A stretch of 64,000 bases of DNA. Origin: Dryocosmus kuriphilus (lineage: Eukaryota; Arthropoda; Insecta; Hymenoptera; Cynipidae). The stretch covers positions 85,327,583 to 85,391,582 of the forward strand of contig CM076193.1 of NCBI GenBank assembly GCA_038277395.1, written 5' to 3'. The notes under the pieces were generated by a model, which was given only the letters and a program-made list of their open reading frames with translations, did no database searches and was not told the origin of the DNA. Both the position numbers and the translations under genes were made by a program. Of the stretch, positions 18,383 to 28,715 are shown piece after piece (the first letter of the stretch is position 1; each line of letters opens with the position of its first letter).

Positions 18383-19303
18383 GGATCTTACTACTTATTT
18401 ATACTATAACTAACCTACATTTCTAGATAAAATAGAATTGTAAAAGAAATATCTCGTTCATTGGAACATTCAGCCCTTCAATTTCAGGACTTACATTAGA
18501 ATAATTTAATTTTCTTGATTTTCTTTTACTAATCGGAATTATTTTCACGTCTGTTGAAATAAGTTTGTTTATTTTGTATCGTGAAACATTATGTTAAAGT
18601 ATGTATGTTAGTATTTATCTCAGTTAAAATTTGGTGCCTATCAGTCGCGTATATTAGTTTGTTTATGAGTAAAAATCATACATATGTGATTATATTAAGC
18701 CCTATGATGGAGGAATTGTATTTCTTCGTATTTTATATTGATCTAACAAATTTGATTAAAATCGTATAAAAATTTTAACTGCATTGTCAAATTTATCCAT
18801 GTTAAGTTATTTCGGTATTATATATTTGCGGCAGTTGGTTGGCGGGGATTTACTCTTAATGTAATAAAAATTATTATACGTTCTGTCGCTTTTCTCTGTG
18901 TGCATTCTTATGATTATCGGAACAGCATGGTAAAACATACAAGATGAGAACTTCGATCAGGAGGCGAAGAAACCAGTTCAAATGAATCATTAAATACCTG
19001 CTTCTTTTATTTTTCTTCTAGATTTTCATTTCGAAAGCAATTTGAAATTTATTCTACTTTTCCATTAACTTGGATTTCAATAAAGTGTGTTTTTAACTTC
19101 AGGCAAATTTGTAACTGAAATTTAAGAACAATTTTAACCTTGTCATTAAGAAAATACTATATATTGTAAGTGTTACAAAGCTTATGACAAAATTTTCCTT
19201 GGACAGGTGGTCTCATATTTTTGTAGGGTACTGCATTTCTCGTTTTTTTTCCTCATGATGTTCATGACATTTTTATATTAGATAATAATTTATTTTCACA
19301 CAG
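18383..19303. other. AT-rich sequence upstream of the first Hip14 coding exon
   Basis: No gene recognised. A 5' untranslated exon and the promoter of Hip14 should lie here or further left, because the coding exon at 19304 has a splice acceptor. No confident first exon could be placed. Confidence 0.4.
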
Positions 19304-19445
19304 GATGTACGCCCTGCAAATGCAAACTGCCTGCCAAGGCGAAGGCAATGGTGAACCAGAAGATTCAAGTAATCATCGCCAACAGGAATCAGCGCGACTT
19401 GCTGTGCAGGATTGCAGTTCATTCGACATTGTTAGGGCGACGCAG
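19304..19445 (+). CDS. Hip14: Hip14 coding exon 1 (N-terminus)
   Basis: The acceptor TTTTCACACAG precedes GATG, so the ATG at 19305 is the first codon after an upstream untranslated exon. The 47 codons encode a polar N-terminus ending in SSFDIVRATQ, the segment that leads straight into the first ankyrin repeat in ZDHHC17 proteins. The donor is CAG/GTAATT, phase 0. Confidence 0.85.
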
Positions 19446-19480
19446 GTAATTCAGTAGAACTAATAATTAATTTAAAGAAC

Positions 19481-19799
19481 CCTGGTGGCTTATGTGGTAG
19501 GACGCCGCACCATGCTTCTAAGCATGAGGCCTGGGGTTCGGTCTCTTAGCCGGTACCAGTGGAAATTTTTCCATATACTTCTGCTGAAACTTTCTAATGG
19601 TTCGGATCCTACATGAAACAGTAAGTCACCTTAGGAAAGGTAAGTGACCTCCCTGGGAAGAGAAACCAGTGTAAGGGGCCATTTGATCAGATTATCCATC
19701 CTGACATCCAAACAAGAAAAGTAGTAACTACTGGATCAGTCCCCTCTGTCATCCTAACCTCTAATTTCTAGCTTTTACTATTTTGTATAAAAAAAAAAT
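19481..19799 (+). repeat. tRNA-derived SINE
   Basis: The head resembles a tRNA gene: an A-box-like TGGCTTATGTGG, a perfect five-pair stem CATGC/GCATG in the anticodon-arm position, and a B-box GGTTCGGTCTC near 19535-19545. A unique body containing ACTTCTGCTGAAAC and GGTTCGGATCCTAC follows, and the copy ends in an A-rich tail (TATAAAAAAAAATAT). It starts 35 bp inside the first coding intron of Hip14. The body block recurs near 24460-24520. Confidence 0.7.
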
Positions 19800-20164
19800 A
19801 TATCGTAGTTTGCTTTTTTTTGAGTTTTAAATAACATATATAGGTACACGTAATTTTTGTTTACAAAGGTTAATTTTACGAAACTAATTTATATTTTGCT
19901 TTTTTATTCATCACTTATTGCAGATACCATATCTAATGTGTTATAAATGAGTTATCTTAACTATACTTTTACCTTTAATACTGAAAATAAATAAAAATAA
20001 ATAATAATTTCGTATCAAGAGATGAAAGATTAGCAAATTTCACCAATATTTATTGTTTTTATTTTTTATTTTTATGTTAAATGGAGTAATGTGTATCTAC
20101 TTTTTAGAAATAAAATGTTTAGCGTGTCGGAGCAAACTTATGAACGAGTGTTTGAGCCTACGAG

Positions 20165-20183
20165 TGGGGGGGGGGGGGGGGGG
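20165..20183. repeat. Poly(G) tract
   Basis: About 19 consecutive G residues next to the 3' side of the decayed LINE; the length is likely to be unstable. Confidence 0.8.
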
Positions 20184-20189
20184 ACCAGC

Positions 20190-21800
20190 CGCAGCCGCAT
20201 CTTATATTACCAATTCTTATTTACAATTGCTCTTATATTACAATTCACCTCCTCTACCCATTCACACGTACTACATTTTCTTTTCTCATCCTTTTGGCAA
20301 TACATTGATTCTTTTACTTCATTTCCCTAGCCTCCATCTACCTATTCTTGTCTATCTCATTTCTTCCCAACCTGTTTCCAGATATTTTGGTAATCCCTCT
20401 CGTTTAATCATTTTATACCATTTATTGTATCTCGATTCCCTTATCATTACCCATTTATCTGTTACTTGTCTTTCTCTATTTTTTCCAATTTCTCATAATC
20501 CATATTTTTTCCTTCTCCTATCCCTCGATCTCTAAAAAACTTCTTTCTTCTTCCCATCGCGTTTATTCTACGCACCTCTTTCCTCTTTATTTCACTTCCT
20601 TGTAATACTTTATTGCTAACTCTTCTCCCTTTCCCTCCCTTAGTTTCTCCTCAAATTTCCACGCCCTCTTTGCAGCCCTTGTTTTTTAATTTATCTCTTT
20701 GCGCCTCTTGACTTTTCTTCTTACAATGTAACCTGGAGTTCTCCAGTCCGCTCGTAATGTCCATCTAATATATCTCGTTTGCAACCTCTATCACTTTCCT
20801 CTCCTTCCATCCCATATCTCTTCCCCCTAGCCCAGTACCGGCCAAACCAGCGTATCAAATAACCTCATTCGCCTTTTCCTATCTTTTTTGAATTTTCTGT
20901 TTCTTATTCCCTATATTTGTTTCATAACCCCCGCCGTTTTCTTAATTCTTTATCTAATATGTGCTTCATGACCCGGATTTGCTTGCAATATAAAATCGAG
21001 ATATTTAAATTCCTTTAATTTCTCTAATCTTTCACCTTTCCATCTCGCTGTCTATTTTTTCTTTCTCCCTGTCCCATTTGTAAAACTTATGAGCTTAGTT
21101 TTATCCGTATTGAGCCTCATTTTTTTCCTGTCGAAGTATTTTTCTAGTCCTGTAATTAAACCTGACATTCCTTTCTCATCCTCAGCAAGCATCACTATAT
21201 AAGCCGCATAAGCCAATGTATATATTTTTTCCTCCGTAGTCTTAATCCTCCCCATGCATTTTTCCTCATTTCCTTTTCCAAATCTGCAATTAATAGATTG
21301 AACAACAGAGAGTTGAGGGGACAACCTTGACACATGTAGCCAACGAAAAATAATCTCCTATTTGTTCTCTCAACCTTACGCTAGTTTTAATCTCTTTAAA
21401 TATTTCTACTACTTTTCTTCTCAAACCATCTCTTATCCTCTTTCGCTGCATTATTTTGTCCATCCCTTTCTTGTACAGTTCGTCAAACGCCGCCTTCAAA
21501 TCCACAAATATTGCTTTTATGCTCTCGTTCCTTTTTTTTTGTGATTCTTTTATTTACAATGTAATTTATCACATAAATATTATCTATCAGTCCCATACCT
21601 TCTGTAAGCCCAGTCTGATTTGGTCGAATTATCTTTTTCTCCTCTACTTCTTTCTTTAACCGCTCCGACATTATTCTCACATATATTTTACACAATGTAG
21701 GCATTAAAGTTACTCCCCTATAATCTTTAAGCCCTTCACCTTTTCCTGTATTTACTACTGGTATCACTACCCCTTCTTTCCGTATTGCTGACCAACCTTT
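20190..21800 (-). pseudogene. Decayed non-LTR reverse transcriptase (type with GKGEGLKDYRGVTL motif)
   Basis: The minus strand carries broken RT frames in order: NTGKGEGLKDYRGVTLMPTL and an NQTGLTEGMGLIDNIYVINY block (21767-21483), MDLKAAFDELYKKGMDKI (21505-21290), then LAYAAYIVMLAEDEKG (about 21200), where the catalytic YADD has become YAAY. Degenerate C-terminal sequence runs on to about 20500. Stops and frameshifts separate each block. It is an old, inactive LINE copy in a Hip14 intron. Long plus-strand frames near 20053-20535 are its shadows. Confidence 0.75.
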
Positions 21801-23020
21801 TCCTCATTTTAATCCATTTTTTCCGGGCGGTACGCGTGCACGCACGTGATCGCAACACAACACGGCATTTGGCGGCAGTTAAATATGCCAAGTTTTCAAA
21901 TCTAAACTCCCCTTGCCCCGTTAATCCCCTAACGCAAAACAGCGATGCGTACAATTGGTCTGTGAACTAAATATAATCATAATAATACGTGGCCACGGCA
22001 GTTGACTGCCCCTGCAGTTCACCCAAATCAATATCAATCCCAAAAAATATCACTCACCCCTTCACTTTTCTCATCAATTACCGACACCTTACACTTTCAT
22101 TCCGGAAACGGAAGTCCATCTCCCTATTTTTAAAATATTTTTAAAAAGATTATAAGAAACATAATTTCTAACTAAACCTTCCTATGCAACAAATTACGTA
22201 AAATGGAGTATCAGAAAAAAATCTGCTTCCAAACATCAGTATTTGTGGCTCATTAGAGACAAAAGTTATACCGATGAAAAAAGAAGGAGAAAAAGAAAAA
22301 CCTGAATATAGTTAACGAAAACAATCTCCCACTCCAAAACATTTATGTTAGCATCAGACAAAACATATTTCTTCTTGAGAAATAGGTTTTAACCAACTCC
22401 TTGGCCAAAGTATTTCTGTTATACGGAGCACACTTCCATTGATCCTTAATACTGCATCTAAAACTCCCATGTGAAATATTGAATGAAAAATTTGTTTTTA
22501 AATACTGTTAATAGACTTGTATAATGAATTCGCCATTTGACTTAAAATATACGGAACTGTAATTTAGTCATAGTGAAAAAGAAAAAGTTTTTATTGAAGA
22601 AGAAGAAGAAAACAAATTCCCCAATTTTGACAATATTTACGTTAAGTCCCAAGTCAATCCACTGAACTCATCAGTAAGGCAGTGTGGGTCAGCCGTGCCT
22701 TAGACGCCCATTATGGAACATGGGCAAGAATTTTATGTCCATGACAAAACGTTGAACAATAATTTTGAATGAACAATTTTGGAAAATACCTAATATCGAG
22801 TACGAAGCAAGCAAAGTGTATTAAAGAAATTGAGACCTAAAAAATCTAAACTGAGTCGAAGTTTGCATTAAAATTACAAAGAACATATTTGTTCCTCAAA
22901 ATAGTCTTTGATTAATCTTTTGAAAAAAGTATTTTTCTTGTGTTAATCTTCAAAAATTGCATACATAATTCCCATGTAAAGTCATCATTCAAATAAAAAA
23001 ACTTTTTAAAAACCGTCAAT
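21801..23020. other. Hip14 intron sequence, no gene seen
   Basis: AT-rich with several A/G-rich tracts. Loosely similar blocks around 22460-22500 and 22965-23010 (CCCATGT..AAA..ATTCAA) hint at an old duplicated repeat, too diverged to define. Confidence 0.4.
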
Positions 23021-23870
23021 GTGGGAGACATTACTATGAGTAAAAATGTGACGAGTAAAGCAAAAACTGCAATATATAATTGTGTGCTTACACCTATAGT
23101 ATTTTATGATAGCGAAACCGAAATTTATCAAGAAAGTGATAGGAGAAAAGTGAACACGATTGGTATGCGGTTCCAGAAGAATATATGCCGTAAAACACTA
23201 ATGGAGAAAATAATGATAATAATGTCAAAGAACAGTCAGTAATGAGTAATTTTTCAAAGAATGTGGTGTAGAGGAAGCGCTGATCGATAAGAGTAAAAAA
23301 AAATTTTCTTGAGATGGTTTGGTTGTTTCGAGAGAATCGATGAAGGACGTTTAACGAAGTAAGTTGATTTAGGTCAAGTGAATGGTTGCGTTCGACCAAG
23401 GAAAAAATCAAATCAAAAGAATGGGTTAAAACTCAGGATTTTTTTTCCTTTCTTTGAACGTTATTGATATAATCAAAGAATTTTTCTCACAAGGAGAAAA
23501 AATAATTGATTCGGTCATACGTTCATGAAACAGACATTATTGCTGTGTAGTGTGTGTTGTTAAAGCCTATTTTTCGGCTCACCTTTGAGCCCTTTTCAAG
23601 ATATAAAAATTTAATTAATAATTTTTATGTACGTATGATCGAATCAATTATTTTTTCTTTTTGTGAGAAAAATTCTCGAGGAAAAAAAATGGTGGAAATA
23701 TGTGAATGAGTCTCTTAATCGGAAAGGCATGAAAAGATGTGTGTATATATAAAGGAAGCAAACGATGTGTCTAACGATAGGAATGTGTGCGAAAAAATTG
23801 TTTATAAGAACCAGAGGTGTGTAACGAAGAGTGTTAGTGATGTATTAGATGCCTGAAACGAAACATTTTT
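23021..23870 (+). pseudogene. Decayed LINE C-terminal fragment (RTE/BovB-like), with MITE inside
   Basis: The first part (23021-23242) encodes TAIYNCVLTPIVFYDSE and NTIGMRFQKNICRKTLMEK, the post-RT domain of RTE-like LINEs. Frames then continue as VEEALID..LRWFGCFERIDEGRL to a RPRKK block at about 23400. A 198-bp MITE interrupts it, and the same protein resumes after 23676 (KKMVE..CE) and fades by about 23870. All frames are broken. Confidence 0.65.
23478..23675. mobile_element. MITE with ~53-bp terminal inverted repeats
   Basis: The left end begins GAATTTTTCTCACAA and the right end is its reverse complement TTGTGAGAAAAATTC. The arms match over about 53 bp with a handful of substitutions, leaving a ~90-bp centre. 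It has no coding capacity. It lies inside a LINE remnant, so it is younger than that insertion. Target duplication not resolved. Confidence 0.8.
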
Positions 23871-24439
23871 TAATACTCATGTGCCAGGTAGAAGTTTTGC
23901 TTAGTGGGTATGGTTATAGTAAAGCGTCTTCCTATTGGTTTATTAATAAGTTTGTGTGTTTATGTGTGAACTGTGACTCCCGGCGCATTTGTGAATCTTT
24001 CCAACTATAGTGATTTCTAGAAAGATTGATCAACAATCCGGGTCGTAGCGGTGTTGTGGGATAAGTATGTTGATATCACTATAATGCGACTCCGAAATTG
24101 ATAGAAAATATATCCCTTCTCCTATGCCCCCTTTTCTTACCTTTATTACAATATACATTTTTGAATGCCCGGTAGGCGGTAGTGTAACGACGCTAGAATC
24201 GAAAGAGTTTACACTTACCCCGAAATGGATTTGGCTCAAAAAACAAAGGGTACAAAGCTTTTCAGTTAAAAATGCTGGTGTCAATTTCTGCATGCGAACA
24301 AATTAAGATCGTTAAGGGTAAGATGAAAGATTCATGATCTTCTATTTTAACCTGCTGATCTTCACTCTTTTGCATGCCGCGATTATCCCCAGAATTTTTA
24401 CCTGAAACGCTTTATACCCTTTGTTTCTTCTGTGTAGAG

Positions 24440-24650
24440 ATCCGGAGTTTTATCTCTGAGCTATGTACTTCTACCGAGGTTTTGGTGGTTCGGATCCCAC
24501 GTTAAGTTGTAGGTACCTCCATCATGCACTTGCCTGCAACCCAGTCCATGGATGGTGAGATAAAAAATCAGGATTTGCCCAATATGTCAAATTGGGCATG
24601 CTGCTCGCATCAGACCACTTGATTGCATTACAAAAATATATCGGGAAAGC
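24440..24650 (+). repeat. SINE-related body sequence
   Basis: ATGTACTTCTACCGAGGTTTTGGTGGTTCGGATCCCAC resembles ATATACTTCTGCTGAAACTTTCTAATGGTTCGGATCCTAC in the SINE at 19481-19799, allowing gaps (both broken here into blocks of under 20 shared bases). The tRNA-like head is not recognisable in this copy, so it is a truncated or variant member lying just before Hip14 exon 2. Confidence 0.5.
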
Positions 24651-24781
24651 CCGTGTATAATATTCAGATAAAACACTAACAAAAATGCCTTGGATATATT
24701 GGCCTTTAAGCATCTTAAATCTGAGAGAAAAAACGAGTGTCCTCATTTTTTATAAAGTATTGAAAATTGATCAATTTACAG

Positions 24782-24981
24782 TATGGCGCTTTAGAACGGG
24801 TTACGGAATTGGTGGACGCTGGTGCGGATGTAAATCAGCCCGATTGTGAAACAGTTACACTATTACATTGGGCTGCGATAAATAATCGCAAGGAAATAGT
24901 ACAATATCTTATCGCCAAAGGTGCAATCATCGATGCCATTGGAGGAGAACTTGCTTCCACGCCTCTCCACTGGGCGACAAG
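24782..24981 (+). CDS. Hip14: Hip14 coding exon 2 (ankyrin repeats 1-2)
   Basis: Acceptor TTTACAG, donor ACAAG/GTGGGT. The 200 nt encode YGALERVTELVDAGADVNQP, VTLLHWAAINNRKEIVQYL and ASTPLHWAT, i.e. two ankyrin repeats with the hallmark TLLHWAA and TPLHWA turns of ZDHHC17. The codon split across the next intron restores Arg before QGHLS. Confidence 0.92.
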
Positions 24982-25224
24982 GTGGGTTTGAAGAAATTGG
25001 TTACAATATTCGTTTAAAGTTATCCGATTAGTATTTCCAGATACTGACAAAAATTATGAGTAATTTCGTGAAAATTGTAATCATAAATTCAGTTCCGATA
25101 CCAGAGTAGTATCACCGTAAATAATAGCTATTATTTACGGCATAAACTATGAATGCAGTTTATGCATGCAATACTTACTAGATGTTTATCATGTGCCAGT
25201 TATGAAATCAGACTTTCGCTTTAG

Positions 25225-25434
25225 GCAAGGTCACTTGTCAACAGTTGTGATATTAATGAGGGCTGGAGCTGATCACACTTTAAGAGACTGCGAAGGTTCC
25301 TCTTGCATACATTTGGCTGCACAGTTCGGCCACACAGCCATAGTCGCTTATCTAGTCGCAAAAGGAGTCAACCCTAATATGCCAGACAGGAGTGCGATGA
25401 CTCCCCTTATGTGGAGTGCTTATAAAGTTAACAG
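25225..25434 (+). CDS. Hip14: Hip14 coding exon 3 (ankyrin repeats 3-4)
   Basis: Acceptor CGCTTTAG, donor AACAG/GTATGA. It encodes QGHLSTVVILMRAGADHTLRD, SSCIHLAAQFGHTAIVAYL and MTPLMWSAY, all near-invariant ZDHHC17 ankyrin segments. The ankyrin surface binds substrates carrying a zDABM-type peptide. The preceding intron is only 243 bp. Confidence 0.92.
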
Positions 25435-26639
25435 GTATGACTTTTTGTTTACAGTTTGAAACTAGAATCATCAATTTCCCAATCACCAATTAACCTAAAC
25501 TTACTCGCAATTTTTATCGTTACTGACACTTTATCGTTACTGACACATGTGGAATGAGATACCAGAGATTCGTGTGGTTAGATGTTCAATAAAACGAGTT
25601 CCGTTTGCTGCGTGTTTTAACAAATTATTCTTTTTTTAAAGTATGAATCAATTTACTTTATTTGATTGCATATTTTAAAGATTTTCCCCTAGACCATACT
25701 GTACGTGCACATGGTGTGGCAAAACATAAAATAACATATAAACAAGGTGACAGTTGTCTCACTTAGTGGATCACATTTGACTGTCACTGCTGTCGCTACA
25801 AAAAGCCCTGACCCCTGAGGTTTAAAAGGTTGCAGATCAGCAGGGGAAAAAGTTAGCGATTTTTGGAAAACACGACCTGCATCTATGACGCCTGCTGCGT
25901 CAGATGATATTCTACTACATATTGGCAAAAATTCTGGTTTTTTTGTTTTTGAATGAGATACAACGAAAAACGTGGTCGTGGAGTCCATTTTTGGGAAAGG
26001 CATACTTTCACCTTTTCCCGTGGCTGCAATTGTAGTGGGAAATTTTTAAGAAAATTCACGCTTATTGTGCAAGATCTTCTGAATCCAGTAAAAGTTTCGA
26101 AATTTGAAAATATCCAAAACATTCGTTTGTCATTTTTGTGGAAGACCTTTATTTCGTGACTGGAGGCAGCTATCGCGCTGTTTAAAGTCTCAAAATGTGG
26201 AATAAGGCACACTGTTTGTAATGCTATGTATTTGAAAATTGATTAGAATGAATGTTTTTGGAGAAAAGCCTTTTGAAACTTTCGTAGTTGAATGAGTTTA
26301 GACACGTGCCGGATGAGATGAAAAAACGTAATAAAAAAAAAAACTAGCCTAAGGGAGGGGGGGGGGGGGCTGTTCGGAATGGGTTTTCTCCTGGTCTGTT
26401 TGCTAACGTACAGGGCTGTCGTAAAGAAGTACGGCAAAGGGGCTACTTCGGCTCTTTACATTTCGATATAGGTGATATGAAATAAGTCATTTCCAACAAC
26501 TGAAAATTAGTTAATTAAATTTTAATTAAAACAAAAAACTTGTTTAGTCTTTTTCTGTCCTCATTATAATGTCATTAACATAATAGAATATAAAGAGAAA
26601 ATTATAGGATTACAATATACATGTAGAGAATAACAGTGA

Positions 26640-27070
26640 CAAGGAAAATATGTGCACATTTTTCATAAAATAGTAATATTCACTTGATGTAAAAGCAATC
26701 TAAACTTATCATGTTTGGCACATGGCAGTAGGTAATCCGATTATGATATATGCAAAGAGTAACACTAGCAAGAATAATAGATGCACATTTTTCATTTAAT
26801 TTTAATATTTTTTTAATATAAGAACAATAGCTATCCAAACTCATCATGTTTGGTACGTGGCAGCAGTTAATCCAATTAAGATATATGCAGAGAGTAACAC
26901 TAGCAAGAATAATAGATGCACATTTTTAAGAAAATATTAATATTCATTTAATATAAGAACAATAGCTAATTAAACTCATCATGCTTGGCACATGGCAGCA
27001 GTTAATCCGATTACGATATATACGTAGATAGTAAAATTAACAAGAATAATATGTTGGTACGTTTTTCATA
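26640..27070. repeat. Minisatellite, ~130-139-bp unit, three copies
   Basis: The block TGCACATTTTT recurs at 26652, 26782 and 26917 and, modified, near 27056. Each unit carries CATCATG/TTTGGCACATGGCAG-like and AGAATAATAGATGC blocks. It starts where the left inverted arm ends. Confidence 0.8.
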
Positions 27071-27259
27071 AGAAATTACCAACAATTGTCGTACGAGATT
27101 TAAAAAATGTAACCTTAATATTCATAATGAGGGAAGTTTTGCGGACTATATGCCAAAGTTCCTGCGAAAGTGATGTCGAGTATTGAATTAAGATGTTAAA
27201 ATGCCATTTTGAGTATTTTAAAAATTTGAGACATTTTTTAGTACTTTTAGAACCTCACA

Positions 27260-27514
27260 TTGTTAGCAATTTATATGAAAAATTATCGCACATCGAAGCG
27301 ACCACGTTCGGCAGGGTCGATAGTAAATTGTTGTCATTCGTATAATTTCCTAAATTCCTTCTTTTTTTCTTTCAAGAAAAATACCAAAGATTACCATAAC
27401 GCGATGACCGCACAATATTACGAACGTGACGAAGGTGACACATTAGACGATCCTTCACCTTACATTACAAAATCCAGTACAGTCATTCTTAGAGAGAATG
27501 CATCCAACACTTAA
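27260..27514 (+). pseudogene. Possible DDE-type transposase remnant
   Basis: A short open frame contains FFFSFKKNTKDYHNAMTAQ and later SSTVILRENASNT. In DDE_3-type transposases a KTKDYH..M segment precedes a (V/I)I.DNA.YH catalytic block by a similar distance; here the catalytic Asp position reads Glu (RENAS) and the frame ends at once. The match rests on two short motifs, so it is tentative. If right, this is the degenerate transposase of the surrounding long-TIR element. Confidence 0.35.
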
Positions 27515-27749
27515 AAAGAGAAGAAGATAGATATTGAATTTTCAAAGAAAGAATACAAAGGAGAAAACAAAATTACTGGGACTGACTGACAGTAAGTATG
27601 ACGATGAATCATTGATTGAGACCACGGTATAGAGTTCAAAGCTGTAAGTAAAATTAAAAAAATCTGCCGGCCTTGCTGGCACATTTTCATCGCGTGCAGC
27701 GCGCGAAATATGAACGCGCCTGGGGCGCGCGTCTGTCGCAACTCGCGGT

Positions 27750-28451
27750 TCATGCCAGATATTCCGCTCTCTGGGCCGCTACTTTATAAGTTTCCATCCA
27801 GGCGGGCTTCTTTTTGAGTTTGGTGTAAGAAAAATTCAAGTTCGTCATCCAATTTTTCAATGTGCTAACACTGAATTCAGGGAAATCAAAAACATCTTTC
27901 TTCAACCTCGCAGCTGCAAATACATTTCCTTCGACACTACTCCGCATACACAATTCGTTAAAACTATTGTAATCCGAATCATCTAATGTCGAAGAATTTA
28001 ATTTTTCGGCACTTGATTTTTCAACGAACACTTGAAAATGTCCATCTAGACCGCGACCGTTATTCATTCCGGTGAACAGCAAATTAATGTTTTTCAACTT
28101 CTCTCCAACTTCAAATAGAAGAATAAAATAATCCATGTTTTCTATTAAGCGTACTACACATATATTTATATTAAACTCTGCTGCAGCTGCTCGACATTCC
28201 ACAAGAGGCGCATATACACCGCTTCGGCTTATAAGGTTCTGGTATTGTTTGACAGTCCTGCAGTTTAAATTGTAAGCTACATCGACACTATATTCTGTTT
28301 AATTGTTTATAACGCGAGAAACGACTTCTTGGCGAAGATTATAATGGCTTCGCTCATCAAAAAAAAGCAGGTGATTAAAGAAGCAGTCACCACCACTTCC
28401 AGCATCTTTAGCTTCGAATTCAACACCATTCACAGTTAAAGAGCTTGACAT
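27750..28451 (-). pseudogene. OTU-domain cysteine protease-like protein of the long-TIR element
   Basis: From ATG 28451 the minus-strand frame runs 234 codons with one in-frame TAA (28301-28299, codon 51). Residues 16-25 (DAGSGGDCFF) fit the OTU catalytic loop with Cys23; SRSGVYAPLVECRAAAAEFN fits the conserved OTU helix and INICV the following strand; LDGHFQVFV near residue 138 supplies the catalytic His. The C-terminal part is charged and helical. OTU proteases cleave ubiquitin chains; OTU domains are also known from viruses and some transposons. One stop is the only obvious lesion in the OTU core. Its role in the element is unknown: evading host ubiquitin-based control or processing the transposase are possibilities only. 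Confidence 0.65.
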
Positions 28452-28557
28452 TTAAAAGATTCCGATTTCAAATATTTCCTGGAAAGTCCAAAGAAATACT
28501 AAGCACTGAGATGAAATTTTGAGCTATATCTACCTCAAAATGCAACAGAGGAGATTA

Positions 28558-28715
28558 AAAGGTATTTCTTGAAAATTCAGCCAAAAGGAAAGCAGAGTAC
28601 GTAACAAGAAAAACCGCAATTAATAATAAAAGACTAAAGGATATTTCATGAAAATTAGGCCAAGAGGAAAGCAGAGTACGTAACAAGAAAAGTCGCAATA
28701 AATAATAAAGTCTTG
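28558..28715. repeat. 79-bp direct tandem duplication
   Basis: GGAAAGCAGAGTACGTAACA occurs in both copies exactly 79 bp apart (28592 and 28671 for the GCAGAGTACG core), flanked by matching ATTTCNTGAAAATT blocks. It lies inside the long-TIR element, upstream of the OTU-like gene. Confidence 0.85.

Noticed and set aside
20053..20535. 160-codon plus-strand frame with hydrophobic stretches
   Set aside because: It includes the poly(G) tract and the antisense of a decayed LINE; the membrane-like look comes from T-rich sequence.
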